DNA from: Gonapodya prolifera JEL478
Taxonomy: Eukaryota; Monoblepharomycota; Monoblepharidomycetes; Monoblepharidales; Gonapodyaceae
Assembly (NCBI GenBank): GCA_001574975.1
Contig: KQ965740.1
Location: forward strand, 1-64,000
Reading direction: 5' to 3'
DNA length: 64,000 nucleotides
The position numbers and the translations under genes were made by a program. The notes under the pieces were generated by a model. The model had not been told where the DNA came from. It did not search any database and worked only from the letters and a program-made list of their open reading frames with translations. Shown piece after piece: positions 1-10,799 of this stretch. Position 1 is the stretch's first letter, and each line of letters opens with the position of its first letter.

Positions 1-40
1 CTACACTATATACTCCACGTTAGTGGATGTCAGTGTGACA
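1..40. repeat. Copy of the 3' end of an LTR-like repeat, cut by the window edge
   Basis: These 40 bases recur exactly at 2875-2914, where they form the last part of a fuller repeat unit (2672-2914) that begins TG and ends CA. The first bases after the two copies differ, so the shared block ends at the CA. This fits the right end of a long terminal repeat whose remainder lies outside the window. No primer-binding site was identified in the following bases. Confidence 0.55.
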
Positions 41-454
41 TTGTGCTCCCCTCCTTTACCCTCCCCTTCCTTCTTCCTCCCATCAGTCAGCTTTAGCCAG
101 ACAGAAAGTATTACTGTGTCCCAATCTAGAAACAGCTGCAAGTGCCTGGCAGAGTTCTTGCTCCTAGCTCTCAAGTTCCTAGACCTGAGAGTGCAAAGTG
201 GTACCATCTCCTCAAGGTTACTAATACAGTCTGAAGATCCACTTGAACATAGCAATAGCATCATGAAAAGTTTAAAGTTGCTGTTGGAAAAGTAAGAAGG
301 AAGGATAGGTTGTGGTGCAGATTTATGAATGTGCAGACAAAGAGGGCTGAAATGTCATCTACAGCTGCATTTGTCAAGCAATTCTGAGTGATAGATATAG
401 CTTGAGTGTGTGAATTGCTGGTTGATTCCATTTGGAAAGATCTTGTGACAGCAG

Positions 455-2010
455 AGGCTGCTAATATATGAGCTGATATGAGTTGCACACAAAGTCGTGA
501 ATAACTCAACGAGGAGTGGTCCAATTCAAACGAAACTTTTAAGTTGCAATATTGAACTAATTTTGCGTTGAATAGAGTTGAGAACGATGCGTTATTGCGC
601 TTTGATCTGTGTCATCACTCCCGAGATTGAAACCTTGTCAATCAAGATTGCGGTTCACCGAACGTTTGAAATGCAACAACAGTGTGCGTCCCTAATAGAT
701 ATAGTATTGAAGTATGTGTGCGCAAAATTAGAATCCCAGTATAGCATCTGCGTTTTGCAATCAGTTGAATACTGAGAGTACCAATTTTGCTGAAGTTGCA
801 TAAATAACTCCACGAGAAGCAGTCCAACTCAAGCAAAACTTTGAGGATGCAACATAAATAATAATGTGCAAAGACTGGCGCTGCTGAAGCCGCGATACCA
901 CACTTTTTTCTGCATCGTCGGCCCCATGAGTTAAATTACGCCAGCAAAGATATCTGCTCACTCAGTGGTTGAAATTTAACGAAAGTAAGCGGCCCCAAAA
1001 GATATAATAATGGAGTATGTGTCGGCAAAATTCACATCTCTGAATAGCTTCTGAGCCTTGCAGTGAGCTAAAACAAGAGGATGCTGCTGCAGTCATGTAC
1101 TGATGGAAATTGCACACAAAGCTGTGAATAACTCCACGAGGAGTAGTCCAATTCAAATGAAACTTTGAGGGTGCAATATCACATATATTGAGCGTGGAAT
1201 CTTGCTGAGAACGCTTTGTTATTGCGTTTTGGTCTGTGTCCCCGCTCCTGAGATTGAAACCTTGTCAATCAAGATAGCGGCTCACTGAGCGATTCAAATG
1301 TAACAACAGTGTGCGTCTCTGATAGATATAGTAATGAAGTATTCGTGCGCAATAATTTGGATACCAGAATAGCGTCTGCGTCTTGCAATAAGCTGAATAC
1401 TGAGAGTACAAATTTTGCTGAAATTGTGTGAATAACTCCACGAGAAGCAGTTCAAATCAAGCGAAACTTCGAGGATCCAACATCAATTATAATGTGCAAA
1501 GAGTGACATTGCTAGAACCGCAATATTGCGCTTCGTTCTGCGTCGTCGACCCCATGACTAAAATTACGCCGGCAATGATGTCTGCTCACTCAGTGTTTGA
1601 AATTCAACAAAAGCATGCGGTCCTGATAGAAATTGCATGGAAGTATGTGTCTGCTGAAGATCTCATCTCTGCAGAGCTTCTGCGTCTTGCAATCAGCTGA
1701 ATACTGAGAATAAAAATCTGCTGACACTTCTGTGAATAACTTGACGAGTAATAGTCCAATCAAAGCAAAAATTCGAGGCTGCATTAAAAATTGCATTATG
1801 CAACGAGTGGTTGTGCTTGAATCGCGATATGTGGATTCGTTCTGCGTCGCCGATCCCGTTTTCAAAATTACGCCAGGAGAGATTGCTGCTCACTGAGTGA
1901 TTTAATTCAAAAAGCAACGCGTCGCCTCAATAAACATTGTAATGGGACGCGTGACTGCTAAAAATCACGTCCCTGCCTAGCTTCTGAACCTTGCAGTCAG
2001 CTAAAAACAG
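455..2010. repeat. Degenerate higher-order tandem repeat array (about 304-323 bp units)
   Basis: A conserved phrase close to AATAACTCCACGAG recurs at about 500, 804, 1127, 1431 and 1735, giving spacings of 304, 323, 304 and 304 bp. Units alternate between two types. Type A (from 500 and 1127) carries a GAGATTGAAACCTTGTCAAT phrase. Type B (from 804, 1431 and 1735) carries AATGTGCAAAGA-like and AAAATTACGCC phrases. The larger period is therefore about 627 bp, as in satellite higher-order repeats. Short ORFs inside the array are not conserved between units, so I read it as non-coding. Confidence 0.8.
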
Positions 2011-2028
2011 AGAAGGAAGTTTGGCATA

Positions 2029-2054
2029 ATGCTACACAACCTAGGTGAGCTGCA
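2029..2054. repeat. Partial copy of the LTR-like repeat 5' end
   Basis: Twenty-six bases match 2674-2699, the start of the fuller LTR-like unit, and then diverge. The copy begins just beyond the tandem array, and an unresolved base lies at 2055. It may be a truncated or rearranged LTR. The following 2060-2670 stretch has a TATA-like run near 2175 and no recognisable gene. Confidence 0.5.
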
Positions 2055-2671
2055 NCACCACAAGGGATAGGGTCGCTGCATTGAGACCCCTACGCCAACG
2101 CCAGCAGTCTGGCAGGGTTGTTATGCTGTGGCGTGGGTGTTCCCTGAGGCAGGACGCCACCTTGGCATCTCAAAATATATAAGCTGTACTTGGGTACCAT
2201 AGAAAAACAACTCCAATACATCATATCCTACCCACTCTACCACTTGCTCATACTTATTGGTGACAGTACCGTCACAAAAGGGTAAGTAGCAGTGTGGGAC
2301 TAGAGAGAGAAGGGGAGTGATGGAGATTGGAGATGAGTGAGGTTATTGTGTATTGGTCTCTCTAGATGAGGCATAGCACATTAAATAGTAGTGCCTTTGG
2401 CTACCTTTATGCCCTGTCCTACTCAAGGTACATACAGTGTATATTAACCCCTTAGAGTGTTAATTCCACTACAACCCACTGGCACAGAATTTTCCCATGG
2501 TCCACCATCAGGGGCATCCTTCCAAAATGCAGAAAGGCCCTTTTCTTTTGCTTCTTTGATGCCAAGGAGGCTACCTGATGCTACCTCTCAAGGTGTGGGC
2601 ACAGTATAAAAAGGTGAAGGTAAGACCGGACTGTATGAAATCCTCAATGAAACTTTGTGAGATCAGATCCC

Positions 2672-2914
2672 TGATGCTACACAACCTAGGTGAGCTGCAC
2701 GAGCCTGTTAACTGCAGGAACGTGTATATATGATCAGATGTACATAGCAAGACGTAATGTGCATAGAACTCACCTGCAGGAACGTGATGCCAAACTTAGG
2801 GCACGTCCTGCAGGTGTGCACATCTAAACCCACGGCCACAGTAGTGGCACAGCAGCTAATACCCAACACTCATACTACACTATATACTCCACGTTAGTGG
2901 ATGTCAGTGTGACA
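2672..2914. repeat. LTR-like unit of about 243 bp (TG...CA)
   Basis: The unit starts TGATGCTACACAACC and ends CAGTGTGACA. Its first 26 bases recur at 2029 and its last 40 bases at the window start. TG/CA ends and repeated termini are what an LTR shows, but no gag or pol coding lies between the copies. This could be a non-autonomous or solo LTR, or another terminal-repeat element. Confidence 0.5.
2771..2816. repeat. Inverted repeat / hairpin inside the LTR-like unit
   Basis: CACCTGCAGGAACGTG at 2771-2786 is nearly the reverse complement of CACGTCCTGCAGGTG at 2802-2816, with one base missing in the right arm and a spacer of 15 bases. A third related CTGCAGGAACGTG lies near 2714. This could be a folding element or a protein site of the repeat. 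Confidence 0.6.
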
Positions 2915-3414
2915 CCTGAAGGCCTGAGCAGTTGCGCAATAGAAATGAGGGTTGTACAACAGAAGCCCAGACTGATTTTGCCAGCAATAAGATGAACACG
3001 TCCAATGGGGTTCATGGTCCATGAGAAGAATGTGCTCTTTCACTTTGCCTGACAGTCTCCCCAGAGCCCCAGAACACCAGAACGTTGGATCCACGTTTGT
3101 TGTTTTCAAAAACAGTCATCATTTGATCAATGCGCATTCCCAATCTATTACCTATGGAGTTGGCCTTGTCAAATGTGGTGCGTCCTTTCTCAACAGTATT
3201 TTCCCTTCTTCCATAGTTGTTCAGATCTTTGAGATGTAGTAAAGTGGACATTTGGACCTCCTCAGAGTTTCTTGAACTTCTGATCCTACAGGTACACATT
3301 GCAATGACTGTACAGAGCAAGTGTGGCCATAGGTTTTAATCTATTGCTTAATCGTCTTGCAGGCATGAGAAAGCAAGGGAGTGAGGGGTTGTGGTTGCAG
3401 AATGGCACAGTGGC

Positions 3415-3560
3415 TACAAAAAGTTTTGAGCAAGCTAAAAACTTGCCCCAAAACTTGCTCAACTTGCTTGAAGCCAGTTGAGTTGGTTGGTTTTTTAAAA
3501 TAGCAAGTTGCAAGTTGAACGTTTTCAACTTGCATGTTAACTTGTCAACTTGCACTCTTA
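3415..3560. repeat. Left subterminal repeats of the hAT element
   Basis: The motif AACTTGC/CAACTTG or its complement occurs many times in about 150 bp, upstream of the decayed hAT transposase. Dense short subterminal repeats are the usual transposase-binding regions of hAT elements. A CAGTGGC sequence near 3399 could be the terminal repeat, but I could not pair it with a clear right-hand partner or an 8-bp target duplication. Confidence 0.45.
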
Positions 3561-3606
3561 TTTTGTAACTAATATTGTGGCCTAAATAATATATACCCAT
3601 ACAAAC

Positions 3607-5972
3607 ATGGCTCAGGCCCCATCCCCCACCATCAACGTCTCCAATTTGGAACTCTCNGATACAATCAATGCAGACGGCTGGAGGGACTGCAAGCCATGTG
3701 TCAGCACCTGTAGGCTGGCCTCTAGGGTGTTCTAGGATGACCACTTCAAGAAACAGGCAAAACCCACGCAATTTGTTTGGAGAAGGGAAAAAATGGATGC
3801 AATGGAGCAATGTGAGTGTTTAATTTTGAAGACCTTGTGTTTTGGTTTGGGTGTGGGCGTGTGACTGACCAAACCCAGATACGACATGACCAACCAGAAA
3901 TCAACAACAACAACCCTCCAAATCCACGTCAAACAATACCACGCCAACTCAATCAGGATGAGAGGGTACTTGCAAAGCCAAAACAGGAGATGATCTGCCA
4001 ACCAACACTTGAGGACACGTTGAAGCTGAAGCGGAAGCAAACCAAAGCAAGTGGTCTGCCTGTATTTTTTTACATACTAGTAACACAATACATTAGAGCA
4101 TTGACATGGATCGGCTGCAAGCTGTCCTTCAGAACTGGGTGGCTTGCTCAAACCAGCCCATCTCCAAGGTGGAGAATCCATGGTTTGGGCAGGTTCTAGC
4201 AGTTCTCCACCACAATTCACCTGAGATTAGCATTGAGATGATTTGTTTTGACATCCTGCAGGAGATGGCGAGTGTGGAGGGTGTCATTTTGGAGCTCTTG
4301 AAGGTAAGTTGGAAGTGGTCCTGCTCTCAGTCGTTTCAACTGAAATTTTGCACAGACCACCTGCAAAAGGCTATTGACTACAACAGACATGTGGACCTCT
4401 TGGGATTCCAGGTTTTCTTTTATGGCTGTGACAGGTCATTGGATTGGGCAGGGCTGGACACTCAAGTCCATCCTGCTTGATTTCATTCATGTCAAGGGGC
4501 AGCATACTGGAGAATAAATTGTGGGTCATGTTGCAGACTCATTGAGGAGGCTTTGAGTATTACATAAGGTAAGTGGAATCAATTTGCAAATGAGCCATTT
4601 TTTGATTTTGCAATCTGTCACCACCAACAATGGGAGCAATAACACCACCATGATGCATGTGTTGGTGGACATGGACGGGATAAATGAGGACTTTGACGCC
4701 ATCAACTCACATGTGCAATGCCTTCTGCATATTTTGAACATTGCAGGGAAGGCCAGCCTTGCCAACCTCCAAATTCCAACCATTGATAAAGAGAGCATGG
4801 TGTAGGCAACGGAATTGGGACAAGGACCAGTGGAAAAGGTGAGTTTTGGATGTTTCCCACCTTCCTCCATCACATTCTGTCATTACAATTTCACTCTAAT
4901 TGCAGCTCTACTGCATCATTTTCAGGATTCAACATACCACTCAACTCTGCAAGAAGTGCAGTGCCCAACTTACCAACCCCTTGAAGCATTTGCGGGAACT
5001 GGTTGCACCAGTTGAAACAAGATGGTGCTCTGACTACAACGCCAACGTTTGGGTACTTGCAGACCACATCGAAATCAACAAGCTCATTGCAAAGGAGAAC
5101 GTGTTATGGAAGTGGAAACTTACTGATGTGGATTGGGAGTACTTGAAGCATATGAAGGCACTGCTGATGGTGAGTGTTCCCTCTGCTGCTTGGTCAAGAA
5201 GGAATCTAATGGTTGTTGAAGCCCCTTGCCTTTGCCCTAAAGAAAGTTGAGGCTGCCAAGATCCGGACCCTCTATATGGTGGTCCCAGTCTTCAACTTGG
5301 TGATGGATAGTCTTGAGTACATGGACTTTGGTGGGGAACAATGTTTGGAGGATACGCGGAGTATCATTCTGAGCAAACTCCAGACATACTACAGAAAAAC
5401 AGACGATTCTCTGCTTTATATGCTCTCTGTTGGTGAGTTTGGTTGGGCAAGGGGGGAGTCAATTGTGGTATTAAATCATTGATTTTCACCCATTGTCAGT
5501 CCTCCACCCATTGCTCAAGCTCAGATGGATGGTGGAAGAGACCTGGGAGCAGGAGTTCATTGGACAGGCAAGGGAACTCCTCCAAGGTGAGCTTGATCGT
5601 GTTGCACCATCTGGTGCACTCATCACACCTCAGGGGAAACCTGGCTTCTTGGACAATAACTTGGAAATGGAATTCTTGGGCAAAGGAGACACACAGGGAG
5701 AGATGGAGCAGTACCTGGAGGAACCACAGCAAGGGAAGGACCAAAATGTGCTGGAGTATTGGAGGTCGCGGAATGGCCTCCCAGGACTCCAATGGATTGC
5801 ACGCACAATAATCGGAGTTCCAGGGAGCAGTGCAGAATCGGAACGGATCTTCTCTGCATCCAAGGAGGTGATAGGGGACAGGAGGAGTAGGTTGGGGGTG
5901 GAGATGATTAGAAATCTAACTTTGTTGAAAAAGTGGAAGCAAAATTATAAAGATATTGCATGTACAGTTTAG
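3607..5972 (+). pseudogene. hAT-family transposase, decayed, multi-exon
   Basis: The 3' part (5501-5972) carries the hAT C-terminal dimerisation domain: WRSRNG, LPGLQ, IARTIIGVPGSSAESERIFS and a following LLKKW. Upstream pieces hold hAT core motifs: LDFIHVKGQHTGE (about 4477-4515), TTNNGSNN with VQCLLHILN (about 4620-4740) and, at 3607-3810, a BED-like W...PTQFVW segment. GT-AG introns can be placed at about 3811-3879, 4841-4905, 5170-5219 and 5431-5500. In-frame stops near 3733 and 4516, and a weak acceptor near 4600, break the reading frame. I read it as an inactive copy. An unrecognised splice pattern could rescue part of it, but not the stop within the HTGE motif. Confidence 0.8.
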
Positions 5973-5989
5973 ATAGTTTCAATGCTATT

Positions 5990-6165
5990 GTGTTAAACTA
6001 AAAACGCATCGCTCAATGGAAGTTGAAGATTTAGCTGAATTCATGTGAGCGAGTTGCAAAAGCTGTTAACTAGCAACTCATGAGTTGGCAGCACCAAAGG
6101 TCCAAGCAAGTATGAGTTGCCTTAAAATGAGTAAGTCGATCAAAAAAAATTTTGACAGCGGCTTT
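5990..6165. repeat. Right subterminal repeats of the hAT element
   Basis: GAGTTGC and its complement GCAACTC recur here (for example near 6050, 6075 and 6114), downstream of the transposase stop, mirroring the AACTTGC cluster on the left. The element probably ends between about 6110 and 6190. No exact terminal inverted repeat was confirmed. Confidence 0.4.
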
Positions 6166-6488
6166 GAAATATTTGATGTCTGATTCACGTGGACGGTCGC
6201 ACAGCAGGCACTTTTCTTGTTGGTAGGCTGAACCCTAATTCACTGCGCTGCTGTCTGGCTCATCTCGGTGCCATTTGTGCCAAGGGCAGTGAGTAGTTGA
6301 CGCATTCCTCTATCTTTCTCCCAGCAGCCGATCTTCCACTCCCTCAGAGACCGCCCATGATACCAATCGCAGAATGAGAAAGAAGGTATACAGGGCTCGA
6401 GCGTTGCGCAGAGAAAGAGAAAGAGAAAGAGAAGGAGGGCAAATGTCAAGACACCGCAGGGCCACACCACTCTCCCCCAAACATCTTC

Positions 6489-7673
6489 ATGTCACTCCAA
6501 TCTCTCCCGCGAGAGCTGCTCATCAACATATACAATCTTCTCAGCAATCCCGGCAACTTGAGCGTGGTCTGTAAAGCCGTCTGGTCGCTGGCAGGGCAAG
6601 ACGACACCAAGGCCGGATGGTTTATCAATTGTTTCGGCCGATTCGGGGCCGTGTACAGCTTCATGTACGAGTCTGAACACGGGTACATTTGCCGCCCTCT
6701 TCATAACCCCAACTTTGCCTGGGCGCTCTTCCGCTGCGGTGCTGTTCTTCCGCACCATGACGTCTACGAATTCCACCAAGCCGAGCAGCTGGATCGTTAC
6801 GGCGGGGGTTACCAAATGGACAACGTGACGGTGCTGAAGCCCTCCCAACCGGTGATGGTCGTCATGACCGTGGAGGGGTATGCTCGGTACCGGGACAAGG
6901 TGAGTTGCCTAACACGCACGCGTGGGTTGCAGAACAGAAAATTGAGGATCGAACTCTTTCCTTTCGGCCTTATTCAAGCTTTTGACTTGTTTGGACCACC
7001 TCTCGACATTCCTTGAATATTTCAAACCGGGCAAATAGGCAATACCCTAACCCTACGCTTCAAATTGCGCTCAGATTCATCAACTCACGGACAAGCTCAA
7101 CTTCCTCCCTGGCCATATCTGATTCGTTGGGACAACAGGAAGAATCGTCCTTCCCTGGAATTTCATGATCACATTGTCGCATTTGAGCTTGCACTCGTTT
7201 ACGACCAAGATCTCGTCACCAAACGGAGACAGCGCAGGCTGAACTTGGCGACCATGCTGACGCAGTGGTGGAACTTTGCGATTTCGAAGTGGGACGAGCT
7301 ATATTCAAGACATTCGCCCAACGAGCAGATGTGTCATTAGATCCAAATGGTGCTTGATGGAGCTGCGCGGTGTAGACTGTCCCTGTCCGACGCCGGCCTG
7401 GGTCTCGCGCTCGAAGTACTCACAGTAGAGTTTTACTTCGAGGGTCGCGAGTTAGACACGTTTCGCGTCGATGTTCTGGGAGATCACGTTCCTCCTCACC
7501 GCTGGCTGTCAGCAGCTTACTGGTATTGTTGCGTAAACCGTGCCCCGCAGCAATTTGAGGAGCGGCACAGCAGGACACTGTCCGCCATCAAGTCGCAATG
7601 GCCAGAAGCAGTGTATGAGAATACAGAGGACATTTTGACCTGGCACAAGGTGCACAGCGAGGCCGCTGCGTGA
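6489..7673 (+). pseudogene. F-box protein gene with a frame break and an in-frame stop
   Basis: The first exon (6489-6899) starts with a typical F-box segment (LPRELLINIYNLL, then SVVCKAVW), suggesting an SCF ubiquitin-ligase substrate receptor. An intron with GTGAGT runs from 6900 to about 7074 (CTCAG). The second exon opens in frame (IHQLTDKLNFLPG), but after about 7117 the protein-like reading continues in another frame (IRWDNRKNRPSLEFHDH and on to the stop at 7673). That frame also contains one TAG at 7338-7340. The coding sense on both sides of each break is good, so this is a recent pseudogene or a sequence with errors. The part after the F-box has no recognised repeat type. Confidence 0.6.
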
Positions 7674-7704
7674 GCCTCACCCGTTCACAGAAGAATGATG
7701 TACT

Positions 7705-8236
7705 ATGATGACCGAAGTGCTCGACCAGTCACAAGTGAGTGTAATATTGTGTCGGTTGCGGATATGATAGCGACGTGGTTATGGGAGTGAAAGACGACAC
7801 ACCTGAGCGATAACAGAAGAAGATTTGGGTTGCTCAAATGTGGGCAGGACTTGTTGGAGCAGCTCATGCAGCTGTTGTTGCGAATGAGGAGCGGAAACGG
7901 ATCCAGAGGCAAGGCGGAGAAAGCGAGGGCGGATTGCACTGTGAGCGATGGCAGAGAGATTGGAGTTGCGACTGTTGCCATGACTGGAGCCCTCCAAGGT
8001 TGTTGCCGCGGCCTCCTTCTCCGCCAATTCCGAACAAAGAACTTGGATTGAAGACTGATAGCTGGGATCCCGGCAGGGACAGGAGCATGAGTAGGAGCGG
8101 GAGAATGAGCCGGAGAGGGAGCCGGAGCAGAAGGAGAAGCCCGGGCATGAATGAAGACCTTGGGACCCCGAGAATTGACCATCCCCAGTCTCCAACTCAA
8201 AGTCCTACGGCGCGAAGCGATTTCAGTGGGGAGTGA
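7705..8236 (+). CDS. Small hypothetical protein, Arg/Ser-rich C-terminus
   Basis: Predicted from two exons, 7705-7734 and 7817-8236, joined in phase 0 across a GTGAGT...AACAG intron of 82 bp. The protein starts MMTEVLDQSQ, has a short hydrophobic/Ala stretch (WAGLVGAAHAAVVANEER) and ends in an RS-rich tail (SRSGRMSRRGSRSRRRSPG) followed by SP/TP sites. I do not recognise the family. It lies 31 bp beyond the F-box gene stop. Low-complexity frames also exist on the other strand (7779-8195), so the assignment is tentative. Confidence 0.4.
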
Positions 8237-8683
8237 GCATGCGTGAGATATTTTTATGACGGGTGTGGTCGTGAGTGAATGGGGGAAAGAACGATTGGAA
8301 ACGATAAGATGAATTTAGATGCCCAACGATTACTTTATCTACATTCAAAAGAATGACATCCAAATTGACGATTCTCTGCAGAATCTCCACAAGCAGACCA
8401 AATGAGTTGATGGGCAGGCCTGACACTGTTTGTGATGATTCTTCGAACCATCTGCAAACCAACGCGACTTTCGAACTTTTAGGTGTCTACGTCTCAGAAG
8501 CTTTGCTCTTCAGACCGTTTGTGATTTTCACCCCACGAGTGTGCATAAACTTTGCATTAGGTTCGTTTGTCAAGATCACAGGGTCACCTCGTCCCTTTTC
8601 CAACCGTTACAAAAACGCGGTCTCGTCTCGTTTCGAAACCCTTGATTTGCGCTCAGCACTCAGCACTCCCGCATCAACACACG

Positions 8684-9684
8684 ATGGTCACAGCGCGGAT
8701 CGCGCGGTCGGAGCACTTCCTGACTGCAGCAGTCGCGTTCACCTCGCTCCTTTTTGCTCAAGGTAGGATCACAGATGCGGCAACTCTCGGGCGTTTTGGG
8801 AATGACACTCACCGGTCCCGCGTGGTTGCATGGCGACGTCCCCAACTAGCGCCGCAAGTGTTTGGTGCACCAATAGAGGGAATATACCTCTTCTACGAAA
8901 ACTTCGAGGATCTCGGGCTAGGCTCAACCAACGGCACGGACTGGTGGAATATTTCAACGTACCGCGAAGGCGCAGCGGTTGTCGACTCGGTCCACGCGCG
9001 TGGCCAAAACGCCCTGCACATTTCGGCCACGGGAGGAAGCAAAGCCTTCCTTCAACCCATCACATTTTCGCCACCGGGAAACAGCGTGTGGGGCCGCATG
9101 TGGATTTGGATGGAAGCCTTCCCCACCGCGCCCGACTACGCGCACTTCACCCTCGTCGAGGCATCTGGCAAAGTAGGCGACGGGTCCGTCATTCGGCCCA
9201 TTGGTGGGCAGTACATTCCGGGCGTCAGCGCGCAGGCGCTGTGGGGCACGGGGTCGGACTTGGGCCCGACGGGTGACTGGCTCAACTGGCGCGCAACGGC
9301 GCCGACCGTGAACCAGCAGTGGACGTGCCTCGAGTTTCAGCTTGACAACCAGATGAGCGCCATGAAATTGTGGATTGACGGCGTGGCCAAGCCTGAGCTG
9401 ACGGTCACCAGAGACAACCACAATGGGACCCAAGTGCCGTTTGTGTTCCCAACGTTTGACAAGATCGGCATCGGGTTCCAAGAGTACCAGCGCAACACCA
9501 CCCCAGCCACGTTCAATCTTTGGATTGACGATATTGCACTCACGACCACGAGGATTGGTTGCGATTGTGGTGAGTCCCGTTTTTTTTCCATTTGCGCTGC
9601 CTGCTCTGAGTCGTATGTAATACCCACCTTTGAAACAACCTCCAAACGCGGACTCCATCAGAAGATGGCTCTCCAGCTCTGTGA
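8684..9684 (+). CDS. Secreted concanavalin-A-like (Cip1-like) protein
   Basis: Three exons: 8684-8762, 8850-9569 and 9662-9684, about 273 residues. The start was chosen at 8684 because it gives a signal peptide (MVTARIARSEHF, then a hydrophobic AAVAFTSLLFA core). The first intron (87 bp, GTAGG...CTAG) keeps the frame and places a likely cleavage site after AQA. The body has FYENFEDLG, a WGRMWIWME strand, HFTLVEASG, WTCLEFQLDNQ, MKLWIDG and FNLWIDDIAL, arranged like the jelly-roll of fungal Cip1 or polysaccharide-lyase-like proteins. The protein ends in Cys-rich IGCDCEDG. It probably acts outside the cell on plant or microbial polysaccharide, but no catalytic residue can be named. A lectin-like role is an alternative. 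Confidence 0.65.
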
Positions 9685-10202
9685 AGCCTGATCCTCGACA
9701 ATTGCATCAACGGAGACGCCAATTAGACAAGCCTTTCTCCGCTCATAGCATCGAATTAGAACTATTTATTTGCATGCCCACAGGATCCAAATAACATTGT
9801 TTTGGCAGCGAGCGGACTGTGGCCACACCTTGTGACGGATTTCGATGCATGCGTATACAGTTGCTTGTTTTCGGGAATTCGGTTGACCCCAGTTCCAATC
9901 TGAGCAACCACTGAATTTCTACTCTGGTGCCAGGGGAAGGACTTCCGCTACGCGTGTCTCAAATCGGAGACGTGCAGCCCGAATTACCTTTGCGGGTAAT
10001 GAAAAAGGCAATCCAAGGATGACCGTTGAATAGGCTCTTTCTTGGAGGAAGCACGAGTGTCTGTACTTGAACTGTTATGTAACGATGGGCAGTGAGAGAG
10101 GAGTGAGCTGTGGCCCGCCAACCAACCGTTGTCCAGTCTTGCATGTTCGCCGTCCACGTTACTCGCCGACACTTCTCGACATCGCTCTCAACGCGTAGTA
10201 CC

Positions 10203-10799
10203 ATGAGCCAGTTTCTGACAATCGCCAAGGACTTTTCCGATCCAGAGTGAGCCCGGGGAGGGTGCAATGCTTTCGCAGATTCGGTCCGAACTCAACCGAT
10301 CGCACGTCCACACCTCGCCGTCCACTACCCCCGTCGCCTCACGGGCACGCCGACCAGGGCCATCACGCGCCGAATGAGCGTCCGCGGGGAGCATCTGGCA
10401 AGGATGGAGAAGGCAAAGGCCGACGGGGTGTTCATTGCGTGCGTGTTCTACCCCACTTCCCACTTCCACGTTCAACGCAGCTTCTCCCAACTCGTTCTTT
10501 GCGATTTGAACACCGACATAATAGCGGCGGCGCGATCTTGTCCGAAACGGAAACGTACGATGGGAAGCCCAAGATGATTGGTGAGTAGCAACGGTCTGGG
10601 GAGGACGCATTCAAATCGCAGCACGTTCACATCCACACCCACTTTTCCAGGTTCCATGGTCATGACCAAACACGTCTCGGCTGCTGCCTGTCGGGCGTTT
10701 TTCGAGGCGGACCCGTACGTTTCCGGGCGGGTGTGGGAGTCGTTCGAGGTGCGGCCGTTCAGGCTCGCGGAGACGGGGTTCGTGAAGGAGAATTTGTGA
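10203..10799 (+). CDS. YCII-related domain protein
   Basis: Four exons: 10203-10246, 10358-10438, 10525-10580 and 10651-10799, about 109 residues. The splice sites (GTGAGC, GTGCGT, GTGAGT donors; CCAG, ATAG, CCAG acceptors) were set by frame and by the family pattern. The protein reads MSQFLTIAKDFSDPE, then RRMSVRGEHL, GGAILSET, GKPKMIGSM and FFEADPYVSGRVWE, ending in VRPFR. These are the landmarks of the YCII fold: start strand, His-containing helix, the GKMIGS turn, and ADPYv followed by the VRPF strand. YCII proteins are small ferredoxin-like enzymes of uncertain substrate, and the length fits. Probably cytosolic, as no targeting signal is seen. Confidence 0.85.

Noticed and set aside
455-2010. 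CRISPR-like array
   Set aside because: Units of about 300 bp with continuous similarity are tandem satellites; there are no short direct repeats with unique spacers, and the DNA is eukaryotic.
7779-8195. Ser/Cys-rich minus-strand ORF
   Set aside because: The plus strand offers a spliced frame with an ATG and an RS-rich tail typical of proteins; the minus frame mirrors that low complexity.
8954-9658. 234-residue minus-strand ORF
   Set aside because: It is antisense to the well-supported secreted-protein exon and has no domain character.
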